From contig JAZBOH010000155.1 of the NCBI GenBank assembly GCA_036351055.1, positions 1 to 64,000 of the forward strand: DNA of 64,000 bases. The letters run 5' to 3'. Position numbers and translations under genes: made by a program. This document shows positions 26,378 to 34,689 of the stretch, in pieces. The notes under the pieces are model-generated. The model did not search any database. It saw only the letters and a program-made list of their open reading frames with translations, and was not told where the DNA came from. Position 1 is the stretch's first letter; every line of letters begins with the position of its first letter. Origin of the DNA: JABDPF01 sp036351055 (GTDB lineage: Bacteria; Pseudomonadota; Gammaproteobacteria; Xanthomonadales; SZUA-36).

Positions 26378-27747
26378 TTTCTATTCCTGGCGGCCGTCTT
26401 GGGGTCAACACCCAGCGTGCGGAGCTTGCGGTAAAGATGGGTCCGTTCCATGCCGACCGCGTCAGCCAGTCGGCCTACGCTGCCACCCGCCTGTTTCAGC
26501 TGGTAGACCAGGTATTCGCGTTCGAACTGTTCCCGTGCCTCGCGCAGGGGCAGGTCGAAATACCCGGGGTGGTCCGATGCAGCAGGCGCGGCGGCCGTGG
26601 GGCTTTGCTTGAGCGCTTCATCCACTTCGTTCACCGTGACTTCGCCGTCTCCGCCCAGTACCAGCAACCTTTGCACCAGGTTACGCAGTTCCCGCACATT
26701 TCCTGGCCAACTGTGGTTGCGAAGGCGGTTCTGTGCAGCCACGGAAAAGGACCGGTAAGGCAGGTTCTCACTGTTCGGGAACCACTCCGCGTAGAACCGG
26801 ACCAATTCCGGTACGTCGTCCGGCCTGTCCCGCAGCGGTGGCAGGTCCAGCGGTAACACGTTCAACCTATAGTAGAGCTGTTGCAGGGTTTCGTCGCGTC
26901 CGGCCAGTTCGAGCAATTCGTCACTGGCGCTGACGATCAGGCGGCAGTCCAGGTTGCGGACCCCGCTGCTGCCCTCGTGTACGTAATGTCCCGATTCGAG
27001 CACCTGGTGAATGATTTTCAGGGTGTCGGTCGGAATGTCTTGCAGATCCGGAATAAATAGCGTGCCGCCGCGTGCCCGGTCGAACAGGCCTTCCTGCTCC
27101 GATCCGGCGGAATCTCTGCCAAGCAGGTAACTGCGACTGTTCTCCGCGGCCAGTTCACAGTGATCCATGCAAATCATTTGTCCCTCGCGGACGCTCTGGC
27201 CATGGATGAAGCGGGCCAGGTTTTCACGCCCGCTGCCTTTTTCGCCGGTGATCAGCACGGGCAGGTCATGTTGGGCCGCCTGCTCGGCCTTGTTCCGCAA
27301 CAGCTGCATCAGGGCGCTGCTGCCGACAGGTTGGCTGGCAACCGGTATGGGGGACTGGCTGTGTTTCTGCTTTTTTCGGCCGCTTTCCAGTGCCTGGCTT
27401 ACGATGGACAGCAATTTCGCCAGCGAGATGGGCTTCTGTACAAAATCGTGGGCGCCGAGGCGGGTGGCCTCGACCGCCGTTTCCAGGTTGCCGTGGCCCG
27501 ACATGACCACGACCGGGCAGTCGGGCGTGCCGCCGGAAGACCATTCTCTCAACAAGGTGATGCCATCGATATCGGGCATCCAGATATCGAGCAGCACGAG
27601 ATCGGGCGTGCGGCGGGCGAAGGCATTACGTGCCGCTTCGCCGTTTTCGGCTACTTCGACTTCGTAGGCCTCATCCTCGAGGATGTCCTTGACGAGTTCG
27701 CGGATGTCCGGTTCGTCGTCTACGACAAGTATGTATGCTTGGCTCAT
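26374..27747 (-). CDS. ntrX: NtrX-like response regulator with degenerate AAA+ domain
   Basis: A 457-residue protein with a receiver (Asp54, LLDIWMPDIDG), an AAA+ domain and a Fis-type helix-turn-helix (about 427-450). The AAA+ part is unusual. Walker A reads GEKGSGRE (168-175), with Arg for the ATP-binding Lys. No GAFTGA loop is present where expected (about 208-218 reads LLGRDSAGSEQ). Walker B reads GGTLFIPDL rather than GGTLFLDE. It therefore probably binds DNA without activating sigma-54. It follows its presumed kinase ntrY by 62 bases. Confidence 0.88.
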   Translation of the reverse strand: MSQAYILVVDDEPDIRELVKDILEDEAYEVEVAENGEAARNAFARRTPDLVLLDIWMPDIDGITLLREWSSGGTPDCPVVVMSGHGNLETAVEATRLGAHDFVQKPISLAKLLSIVSQALESGRKKQKHSQSPIPVASQPVGSSALMQLLRNKAEQAAQHDLPVLITGEKGSGRENLARFIHGQSVREGQMICMDHCELAAENSRSYLLGRDSAGSEQEGLFDRARGGTLFIPDLQDIPTDTLKIIHQVLESGHYVHEGSSGVRNLDCRLIVSASDELLELAGRDETLQQLYYRLNVLPLDLPPLRDRPDDVPELVRFYAEWFPNSENLPYRSFSVAAQNRLRNHSWPGNVRELRNLVQRLLVLGGDGEVTVNEVDEALKQSPTAAAPAASDHPGYFDLPLREAREQFEREYLVYQLKQAGGSVGRLADAVGMERTHLYRKLRTLGVDPKTAARNRK

Positions 27748-27809
27748 TGATCCGGGGTGTTGTTGTATTTATGCAACATTTTACCCTGTTGTCTGGTGCC
27801 TGCCTAGCA

Positions 27810-30038
27810 TTAAGCCAGGGGCAGCTGGATCCGCACACAGGCGCCGCCTTCGGCACGGTTGGCGAGGCTGATTTTACCGTCGTGTTCGGAAACGATCTTG
27901 CGGCAGATGGCCAGGCCCAGGCCGCTGCCCTTGCTTTTGTCCGTGACGTAAGGTTCGAAAGGTTGCTCAAGCACCATGGCCGGGAAACCGGGTCCGTCGT
28001 CCAGTAATTCCAGCGCCAGCCAGGACTTACCCTTTTCTTCGAGAAGGCGAGACCGGATATGCAATGTGACGTCCTCTTCCGCCCGTGCTTCGCCCGCGTT
28101 GCGGATCAGGTTGTGCAGCAGTTGGCGTAGCCGGCCGCTATCGGCCGCCAGGCCATCCGGCCCGGGCGCCAGGTCCAGTTCGAACCGGACTTTCGAATCT
28201 CCCTGTTGATACAGGGCGACAACTTCGCCGATGAGTTCGTCCAGGCGGATCGTCGTGCGGTTCAGTTCCGGTTCGCGGGCGTAATCGCCGAAGGCATCGA
28301 CCAGTTTTCTCAGGGCCTCGACCTGGGCGACGATGGTGCGTGAGGTCTTGTCCAGGATTTCACTGTCACGGCCCTCCAGTTTGTCGGCCAGGCGCAGGTG
28401 CAGGCGTTCCGTGGCGAGCCGGATAGGGGTCAGCGGATTTTTGACCTCATGTGCCAGGCGCCGTGCCGCCTCTGCCCAGGCGGCCTCTCTTTGCGCCCGG
28501 TTGAGCACGGTGACATCGTCGAAAACCACCACGTGCCCGTAGCCAGGGTCTTCCCCGGGCAGGGACAGAACCGGCAGGCGCGACCCGCGCATCAGCAATA
28601 CCAGCGGTGCCCCGGTGCGCTCGATCTTGATTTCCTGTTGCCACTCTTCCCGGCCCCGGCCCAGTTGGTGACGAACCGCCTCGGTAAACGGTTGCATGGC
28701 CGGGTCGAATTCCGCCAGGCTGTCCAGGCTGCGAAAATCAACCTTGCCGCCGGCCGATCCGGCGCCAAACGTTTCCGGCAGGTGAAGGATTTGCTTGCAG
28801 GACTCGTTCGTCGTGATGATGTGTCCTTCGCCGTCCAGCGTCAGGACGCCCGAAGACAGGTTGCCGAGCACGGTTTCCAGGTACTCGCCCTGTGCCTGTA
28901 GTTCCGCGCGGCTGGCTTCCGCCTCCTGGCTTGCTGATCTCAGTGCCTGGGTCATCTGGTTGAAGGACGAAACCAGGAATCCGATTTCGTCGCGTTGGCC
29001 GGCGGCAACTTCCTGCTCGAGGTCGCCCTCCGCCACCTCGCGGGTAGCGCGTGACAATTTCGACAGCGGCGTCACCATGCGCCTGGCCGAGTACAGCGCG
29101 GCGAGAATGGCCAGCAGCACGGTCAACAGCAATACCAGTGACAGGATCAGCAGAAAGCTCTGCTTTAGCGACTGGCGCAGGTAACCGACTTTCTGGTAGC
29201 GGAAATACTCGTCCTCGATAGAAGCGGTCAGGTCCGTGATGTCCGGTGGCAGGGGAAAGATCGCCTGCAGGAAGCGCGGCGAGTCGCCTGGATAGAGAGC
29301 CGGCATCAGTTGGATAACCCGTATCTGGAGCCGTCCATCCACGGTCGGTTCAGCGGCGGAGTACTCGCCTTGTTGCGACGCCTGCATGATGGCAAAGTCG
29401 CCCGGCCGTTCCGGCATGCTGCTCAGCGCGTTGATATTGGCCGTGGCCAGCAGGGTGCCGTCTGTTTCCATCACGGTCAGTTCGGTGGGGCCGGCCGTGC
29501 GGACCCTGCCGAGCAGGGCGCGGCGCAATTCCTCGCCGTCTTCCTGCAAATAGGAAAGCCCGCTGGCGGTTTCCCGCAACTGGTTGCGTACCTCGAGCGT
29601 TCGCGTATCGAGAAACTGCTGGCCCAGTTGCAGAGAATCTTCCAGTGCAGATTCGACCTGGACGTCAAACCAGCTGTCGATGGTGCTGGTCAGGAAGTAG
29701 GCCGAAAAGAAAAACACGATCAGGGCCGGCGGCAGCGAAAGGAGGAGGAAATTGCGCACCCAACGCGCCGAGAGCAGCGCACCGGGAACGCCGGAACGTA
29801 CATTCCGGACCAGGGTCACGATACGGTCGAATATGGCCCAGAGCAGGATGATCAGGGCGAACACGGTTACGATCAGCACCCAGATATAGCCATCGTCCAG
29901 CAGCGCATCGCCGGATTCTTTCTGCACGCCACTGATCAGGAACAGTGAAACCAGCAGCGCCGACAGCAGCGCCAGCATGGGCAGTATCCGGAACAGGACC
30001 CGGTTCAGCCGGGTTTTTTGTCGTGTTTCCGTGTTCAT
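27810..30038 (-). CDS. ntrY: NtrY-like membrane sensor histidine kinase
   Basis: A 742-residue kinase with several N-terminal membrane helices (about 15-35, 48-68, 90-114) and a periplasmic sensor region. A further helix near 300-322 leads into a HAMP domain, a PAS domain (about 385-500), HisKA with His530 (RRLAHEVKNPLTPIRLA) and the HATPase region (NLIRNAGEA, DDGPGF, KGSGLGLAI). This is the NtrY architecture. Its operon partners are ntrX, trkA and trkH downstream and DUF4390 upstream (7-base gap). Confidence 0.9.
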   Translation of the reverse strand: MNTETRQKTRLNRVLFRILPMLALLSALLVSLFLISGVQKESGDALLDDGYIWVLIVTVFALIILLWAIFDRIVTLVRNVRSGVPGALLSARWVRNFLLLSLPPALIVFFFSAYFLTSTIDSWFDVQVESALEDSLQLGQQFLDTRTLEVRNQLRETASGLSYLQEDGEELRRALLGRVRTAGPTELTVMETDGTLLATANINALSSMPERPGDFAIMQASQQGEYSAAEPTVDGRLQIRVIQLMPALYPGDSPRFLQAIFPLPPDITDLTASIEDEYFRYQKVGYLRQSLKQSFLLILSLVLLLTVLLAILAALYSARRMVTPLSKLSRATREVAEGDLEQEVAAGQRDEIGFLVSSFNQMTQALRSASQEAEASRAELQAQGEYLETVLGNLSSGVLTLDGEGHIITTNESCKQILHLPETFGAGSAGGKVDFRSLDSLAEFDPAMQPFTEAVRHQLGRGREEWQQEIKIERTGAPLVLLMRGSRLPVLSLPGEDPGYGHVVVFDDVTVLNRAQREAAWAEAARRLAHEVKNPLTPIRLATERLHLRLADKLEGRDSEILDKTSRTIVAQVEALRKLVDAFGDYAREPELNRTTIRLDELIGEVVALYQQGDSKVRFELDLAPGPDGLAADSGRLRQLLHNLIRNAGEARAEEDVTLHIRSRLLEEKGKSWLALELLDDGPGFPAMVLEQPFEPYVTDKSKGSGLGLAICRKIVSEHDGKISLANRAEGGACVRIQLPLA

Positions 30039-30045
30039 GGCTGCA

Positions 30046-30621
30046 TTATGCGCCCGGTTCTATGTCGAGCGGCCACGAAGTCCATGCGGACTCGTGATTC
30101 CAGCGCGGTGAAAAAAGCACCGGCAGGCGCATCGGCGGCGGCATTTTCTGCTTGTCCAGAAAGCTGCGGGCGAGCAACTCGTATTCGCCGCGAGGCAAAG
30201 CGCCGGTTTCCAGGTTCAACTGCAGGTTGCCCAGTTCCGCCAGCGCGTGGCGCAGGCGCGGAAACGTCCGCACGCTGCTGTCTGCCGGTCCCGAAAGCTG
30301 GTAATGCTCGCTCAGCGGAAGGTAACGGATCTCGTAGTGCACGGTTTTCTTTTTCACTCGTGTCTGGGTCCGGGCATCGCGCAGCACCAGTTCAATGCCG
30401 ACGGTCAGGGGCACGCCGTGCACCAGGGCATTGCGCGCCTCGGGACTGAGACTGAGGTGCTGTTCGAAGCGAACGTCCATGTGGCCGTTTGACCAGGTTG
30501 CAGTGACCTGGCTGATTTCAAACTGCCCGCCCTCGGGCCGGCTGTCGCAGGCAGCGAGCAGGCAACAAAATGCCAGGAGAAGAAGATTTCCCTGGTTAGG
30601 CCTGTTTGCGCAAACTGGCAT
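30046..30621 (-). CDS. DUF4390 family lipoprotein
   Basis: A 191-residue protein. The ATG at 30621 lies inside the end of rsmB and gives an N-terminus with a hydrophobic LLLLAFCCLLAAC segment, that is a signal peptide with a lipobox ending at Cys25. The remainder is beta-rich (VRFEQHLSLSPEARNALVHGVPL is cut here into its recognisable parts: SPEARNAL, GVPLTV, RYLPLSEHYQL). DUF4390 between rsmB and ntrY is a known gammaproteobacterial order. Function unknown; a periplasmic partner of NtrY is a possibility from context only. Confidence 0.82.
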   Translation of the reverse strand: MPVCANRPNQGNLLLLAFCCLLAACDSRPEGGQFEISQVTATWSNGHMDVRFEQHLSLSPEARNALVHGVPLTVGIELVLRDARTQTRVKKKTVHYEIRYLPLSEHYQLSGPADSSVRTFPRLRHALAELGNLQLNLETGALPRGEYELLARSFLDKQKMPPPMRLPVLFSPRWNHESAWTSWPLDIEPGA

Positions 30622-31903
30622 AGTAAAAACCGTCCATCTCCATTTCACCCGGCAGGATTTGCCGGCCCGGCGTACATGCTCTGCCCCACGCCGTTTCCGG
30701 GAATTCCGCCACCGCGTCGGGGTGCTGGTCCAGGAAGGCCGCGACCTGGCCGCTGTTTTCACTTTTGAGCACAGAGCAGGTTGCGTAGACCAGGATACCG
30801 CCCGGCTTGAGCAGTGGCCAGAGAGTGGCGAGCAATGCCGATTGCACGGCCACGGCCTCGTTGACCTGGCCGGGATTTCGCAACCACTTGATCTCGGGGT
30901 GGCGGCGGATAACCCCCGTGGCGCTGCAGGGGGCGTCCAGCAGGATTCGGTCAAATTCATCGCCGTCCCACCAGTCATCGGGTTTCACTGCATCGGCGCA
31001 AAGCAGCTGGGCCCGGCCACTGAGGCCCAGGCGCTGTATGTTCTCCTCGATTTGCCGCAAGCGCGCCGTGCTGCGGTCCAGAGCCAGCAAGTCGATATCA
31101 GGATGACATTCGAGCAGGTGGCAGGTTTTTCCGCCGGGGGCTGCGCAGGCGTCGAGCACACGCTGCCCCGGTTCGCAACGCATTAGCCCGGCGGTGAGTT
31201 GCGCGGCCGGGTCCTGCACGGAAAATTTTCCCTGTGAAAAACCGGGCAACTCTCTCACCGCGCGCGCAGGCTCGACTTTGAAGGCCGAACCGACAACCCC
31301 GTGGCTCGTGACCACCAGCCCGTCATCTTGCAGCGCCGCAGTCACGACCGGCCCGTCAAAGGCCTGGTTCAGGCGCAACCACAGGGGCGCTGCCTGGTTA
31401 TTGGCCCGCACCAGCGTCTGCCAGTCTTCCGGCCAGTCCTCTTTCAGCGCCTGCAGGAGCCATTGCGGGTGCGCAAAACGATCGTCGACCTGGTCCAGTT
31501 GGGTCAGCAGGGCCTCCTGTTCACGCTGAAAACGCCGCAAGACGGCGTTGATCAGCCCGGTTGCCCAGGGCTTGCGCAATTTCCTGGCGCATTCGGCTGT
31601 CTCATGTACGGCGGCGTGCCCGGCGGTGTCGTCTTTCCAAAGCTGGAACAGCCCGAGCAGCACCAGGCGTTGCACATCCCTGTCTTTTTGCTTGAGGGGC
31701 TTCTTCAGCAGTTGCGAAGCCAGCCACTCGAGCGCGGAGAGCCAGCGCAATACGCCGTAAGCCAGGTGACGGGCATAGGCCCGGTTGCGCGGATCGCCGG
31801 CCGTGTTTTCCGGGGCCTCGGCAAGCGCGGCACCGTCATCCAGCACGGCGCCCAGCAGGCGCAACGCCATCAGGCGGGCGTCATCGCTGCGGGATTTCTT
31901 CAC
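30596..31903 (-). CDS. rsmB: 16S rRNA (cytosine-967-C5)-methyltransferase
   Basis: A 435-residue SAM-dependent RNA m5C methyltransferase. An N-terminal NusB-like helical domain (about 1-140) precedes the catalytic domain. The SAM site is DACAAPGGKT, the first cysteine motif is DAPCSATGVIRRHPEIKW, and the catalytic motif is YATCSVLKSEN. The gene starts three bases after fmt, as in the usual def-fmt-rsmB order, and its 3' end overlaps the start of DUF4390 by 26 bases. Confidence 0.95.
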   Translation of the reverse strand: MKKSRSDDARLMALRLLGAVLDDGAALAEAPENTAGDPRNRAYARHLAYGVLRWLSALEWLASQLLKKPLKQKDRDVQRLVLLGLFQLWKDDTAGHAAVHETAECARKLRKPWATGLINAVLRRFQREQEALLTQLDQVDDRFAHPQWLLQALKEDWPEDWQTLVRANNQAAPLWLRLNQAFDGPVVTAALQDDGLVVTSHGVVGSAFKVEPARAVRELPGFSQGKFSVQDPAAQLTAGLMRCEPGQRVLDACAAPGGKTCHLLECHPDIDLLALDRSTARLRQIEENIQRLGLSGRAQLLCADAVKPDDWWDGDEFDRILLDAPCSATGVIRRHPEIKWLRNPGQVNEAVAVQSALLATLWPLLKPGGILVYATCSVLKSENSGQVAAFLDQHPDAVAEFPETAWGRACTPGRQILPGEMEMDGFYYASLRKQA

Positions 31904-31906
31904 AAT

Positions 31907-32851
31907 CTACTCCAATAGCGCCGGTGGTGTTCCGGCATTCAGATAGTCGTTTGCCGCCATGCGACGTTTGCCGGGCCGCTGGAGTTCCAGCAGGCGCAGA
32001 ATACCCTGGCCGGTGGCAACATCGATACCTTTTCTGCCGGCGGCAATGAGGGTGCCGGGCGCCACGCCAGGGTCGCCGGCGAGGCTCTGTGCCATCCAGA
32101 TGCGTGTCCGTTCCGACCCTGCCATGCACCAGGTCACGGGCCAGGGATTGAAAGCGCGCACCTTGCGTTCTATGGTGATGGCGGGTTCTGCCCAGTTGAT
32201 AGCCGCCTCATTCTTTTCCAGTTTGCGTGCGTAGCTGGCGCCATCGGTGGCCTGCGGCAGCGCCAGCGGCGCAGAGCCTCCTGCCAGCTCCTGCACGCAG
32301 CCCAGCAGGGCTTCAGCGCCTGCCAGCGACAGCCTGTCATGCAGACTGCCGCCGGTCTCACGCTCTGCGATTTTCAGCCGGACCGTTTTCATGACGGGCC
32401 CGGTATCCAGTCCCGCGTCCATTTGCATGATGCAAACGCCGGTCTCTTCATCACCCGCCTCGATAGCTCTCTGGATGGGGGCGGCGCCGCGCCAGCGCGG
32501 CAGTAAAGAGGCGTGGATGTTCCAACAGCCCTGTCGTGGTATTTCGAGAATGTCCGCCGGCAGGATCAGGCCATAGGCGACCACCACCACCAGGTCGGGT
32601 TTCAGGCCTTTCAGCTGATCCCGGGCTTCAGCTGTTTTCAGAGTCAGGGGCTGGTATACCCGGATCCCGGCATCCAGGGCGGCCTGTTTGACCGGGCTGG
32701 CCTGGAGTTTTCGCCCCCTGCCGGCGGGACGATCTGGTTGGGTATAAACCGCGACGGGACCGAAGCCTGCATCCAGGAGAGATTGCAATGGCGAAACGGC
32801 GAAGTCGGGCGTTCCGGCAAACACGATGCGCAGTCTACTGCTTTGCCTCAT
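31907..32851 (-). CDS. fmt: Methionyl-tRNA formyltransferase
   Basis: Formylates initiator Met-tRNA using 10-formyl-tetrahydrofolate. The 314-residue length is standard. The catalytic-site segment NIHASLLPRWRGAAPIQ and the DAGLDTGP loop are present, with the C-terminal OB-like tRNA-binding domain (about 205-314). The N-terminus MRQSSRLRIVFAGTPDFA is normal. It starts four bases after def and ends three bases before rsmB. Confidence 0.97.
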   Translation of the reverse strand: MRQSSRLRIVFAGTPDFAVSPLQSLLDAGFGPVAVYTQPDRPAGRGRKLQASPVKQAALDAGIRVYQPLTLKTAEARDQLKGLKPDLVVVVAYGLILPADILEIPRQGCWNIHASLLPRWRGAAPIQRAIEAGDEETGVCIMQMDAGLDTGPVMKTVRLKIAERETGGSLHDRLSLAGAEALLGCVQELAGGSAPLALPQATDGASYARKLEKNEAAINWAEPAITIERKVRAFNPWPVTWCMAGSERTRIWMAQSLAGDPGVAPGTLIAAGRKGIDVATGQGILRLLELQRPGKRRMAANDYLNAGTPPALLE

Positions 32852-32855
32852 GGAT

Positions 32856-33383
32856 TTAAAACCGGGCCTTTTTGTCGTTCTGTTCAGCCTGTTTTCGTGC
32901 TTTCTCCAGCTTCTTTACGACCATTCGTCTTTTAAGCGGAGACAGGTAATCGACAAAAAGTTTGCCATCAAGGTGGTCTATTTCATGCTGAATGCAGACC
33001 GCGTGCATGCCATCCAGGGTCTCTTCGAACGCTTTTCCCTGGCGGTCGTATGCAGCTATGCGGACCGTTTCTGCGCGGCTTACATCGGCATATATGCCGG
33101 GTACCGACAGGCATCCTTCCTCGCAGGTTTCGCTGCCCTCGCTGCCCAGGATCCGGGGGTTGATGTACTCCCTCGGCGTGTCCTGCGCCTCGCTGACATC
33201 AAGCACCAGTAAGCGTTTGTGGACATTGACCTGGGTTGCAGCGAGGCCGATGCCACGGGCGTCGTACATGGTTTCGATCATATCGTCGACCAATTGCGAC
33301 AACTCGCTGCCGAAGGTTTCGACCGGTTTCGCCACCGTTCGGAGACGGGGATCCGGCATTTCAAGAATTTCTAGTTTCGCCAT
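32856..33383 (-). CDS. def: Peptide deformylase
   Basis: Removes the formyl group from nascent proteins. The 175-residue metalloenzyme has all three motifs: GIGLAATQ (44-51), EEGCLSVPG with metal ligand Cys91, and QHEIDHLDG with His133, Glu134 and His137. It is first in the minus-strand run def-fmt-rsmB-DUF4390-ntrY-ntrX-trkA-trkH. It is divergent from the LysM gene, with about 140 bases between, in which a TATGAT at 33435-33440 could be part of a promoter. Confidence 0.97.
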   Translation of the reverse strand: MAKLEILEMPDPRLRTVAKPVETFGSELSQLVDDMIETMYDARGIGLAATQVNVHKRLLVLDVSEAQDTPREYINPRILGSEGSETCEEGCLSVPGIYADVSRAETVRIAAYDRQGKAFEETLDGMHAVCIQHEIDHLDGKLFVDYLSPLKRRMVVKKLEKARKQAEQNDKKARF

Positions 33384-33522
33384 AGGGTTACACGTGCATA
33401 AAATAATTTAGATGAACTTTGTCTCTGGTTTTATTATGATAGCTAATGGCGGGCTTGGTCCGCCAGAGTAAATACTGACCGCATCTGACAGATGGCTGGA
33501 TGCCTACTAGAGAGGAAGGAAC

Positions 33523-34689
33523 GTGATCAGAAGATTCATTTACTCCACCCTTGCGGCTCTTTTCTTTATCGGAGTTGCCGTGGCACAGGACGTGTCGGTG
33601 CGATCCGATCATCCTGGTGAATACGTCGTAGTCAAAGGCGATACGCTGTGGGATATCTCCGGGCGGTTCCTGGATAAACCGTGGCAATGGCCTGCGATCT
33701 GGCAAGCAAATCCCCAGATTGAGAACCCCCACCTGATTTATCCGGGTGACGTCGTGTCGCTCGTCTACATCGACGGGGTGCCCCAACTGCGGGTCAACCG
33801 GGGCGGTACGAAGAAGCTGAGTCCCGCCGTGCGCGTGACCGACCGTGACGATGCGATCTATGCGATACCGTTTGAAAAGATCGAACCGTTCATTCGCAAT
33901 GTGCAGGTGTTATCACCCGATGCGTTTGCGGGGCTGCCTTATATCGTCGCCAACGAAGAGCAGCGCCTGACCGCAACCTACAGCGATGTCACCTACGCCC
34001 GCGGCCTGGACGCACAGGTTGGACAGGAATTCGTGGTGGTCAACCTGAACAGCATCTACGACGACGTGGGCGATGGCGAGATTCGTCGCGTCTTGCCCAG
34101 GGAGAGCTGGCAGCAGGTGCCCTATATCTGGGATCGCCAGGAATCCACGTACAACACGGTACACCCGTGGAATCGCCGGCCGAAAAATCCAATCGGCTAC
34201 GAGATGGTTGAGGTCAGCCGGGTTCGCGTAAAGCAGGCCGGGGAGATTTCCGTCCTCGACATCATCCGGGATCGTACAGAGGTCAAGCCGGGAGACTTTA
34301 TACTTCCAGCCAATGACCAGGGATACGAGAAGGTGTTCTTTCCCAGGGCCATGGATGTCGTTCCCGAGGGCCTGAGGGTGTTGGCCACCTCCGGACAGAG
34401 GTCAGGCGTCGGGCAGTGGCAGATCGTTTCCATCAACGGCGGCGCCAATGATGGCATCGTGCCGGGTCACGTGTTTTCGGCGTTCCGCAAGGGTGATGTT
34501 ATCGATGACCGTGTCGGCTACCGGCATGGCAGCTTCTCCAAGGAATCTGAAGTTCGCCTCCCGGACGCTTATGATGGGCTGGTCATGGTGTTCCGCACCT
34601 TTGACGACATCAGTTACGGTATTTCCGTGAGCGGTGCCAAGGCGATCAAAGAATACGACGTTCTTCGTCACCCGGACGAGCGAGACTGA
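33523..34689 (+). CDS. Secreted LysM-domain protein
   Basis: A 388-residue protein with a signal peptide (about 1-21, cut after AVAQ) and one LysM peptidoglycan-binding domain (about 32-83: YVVVKGDTLWDISGRF and NPHLIYPGDVVSL). The rest is beta-rich and of unknown fold. The GTG at 33523 has a strong AGAGGAAGGA Shine-Dalgarno sequence. A LysM gene divergent from def and upstream of dprA is common in gammaproteobacteria. It may attach to the wall; enzymatic motifs are not seen. Confidence 0.87.
   Translation: MIRRFIYSTLAALFFIGVAVAQDVSVRSDHPGEYVVVKGDTLWDISGRFLDKPWQWPAIWQANPQIENPHLIYPGDVVSLVYIDGVPQLRVNRGGTKKLSPAVRVTDRDDAIYAIPFEKIEPFIRNVQVLSPDAFAGLPYIVANEEQRLTATYSDVTYARGLDAQVGQEFVVVNLNSIYDDVGDGEIRRVLPRESWQQVPYIWDRQESTYNTVHPWNRRPKNPIGYEMVEVSRVRVKQAGEISVLDIIRDRTEVKPGDFILPANDQGYEKVFFPRAMDVVPEGLRVLATSGQRSGVGQWQIVSINGGANDGIVPGHVFSAFRKGDVIDDRVGYRHGSFSKESEVRLPDAYDGLVMVFRTFDDISYGISVSGAKAIKEYDVLRHPDERD

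Noticed and set aside
33411..33447. A full sigma-70 promoter before def
   Set aside because: TATGAT is good, but no -35 at acceptable spacing was found on either strand, so only the possibility is noted.
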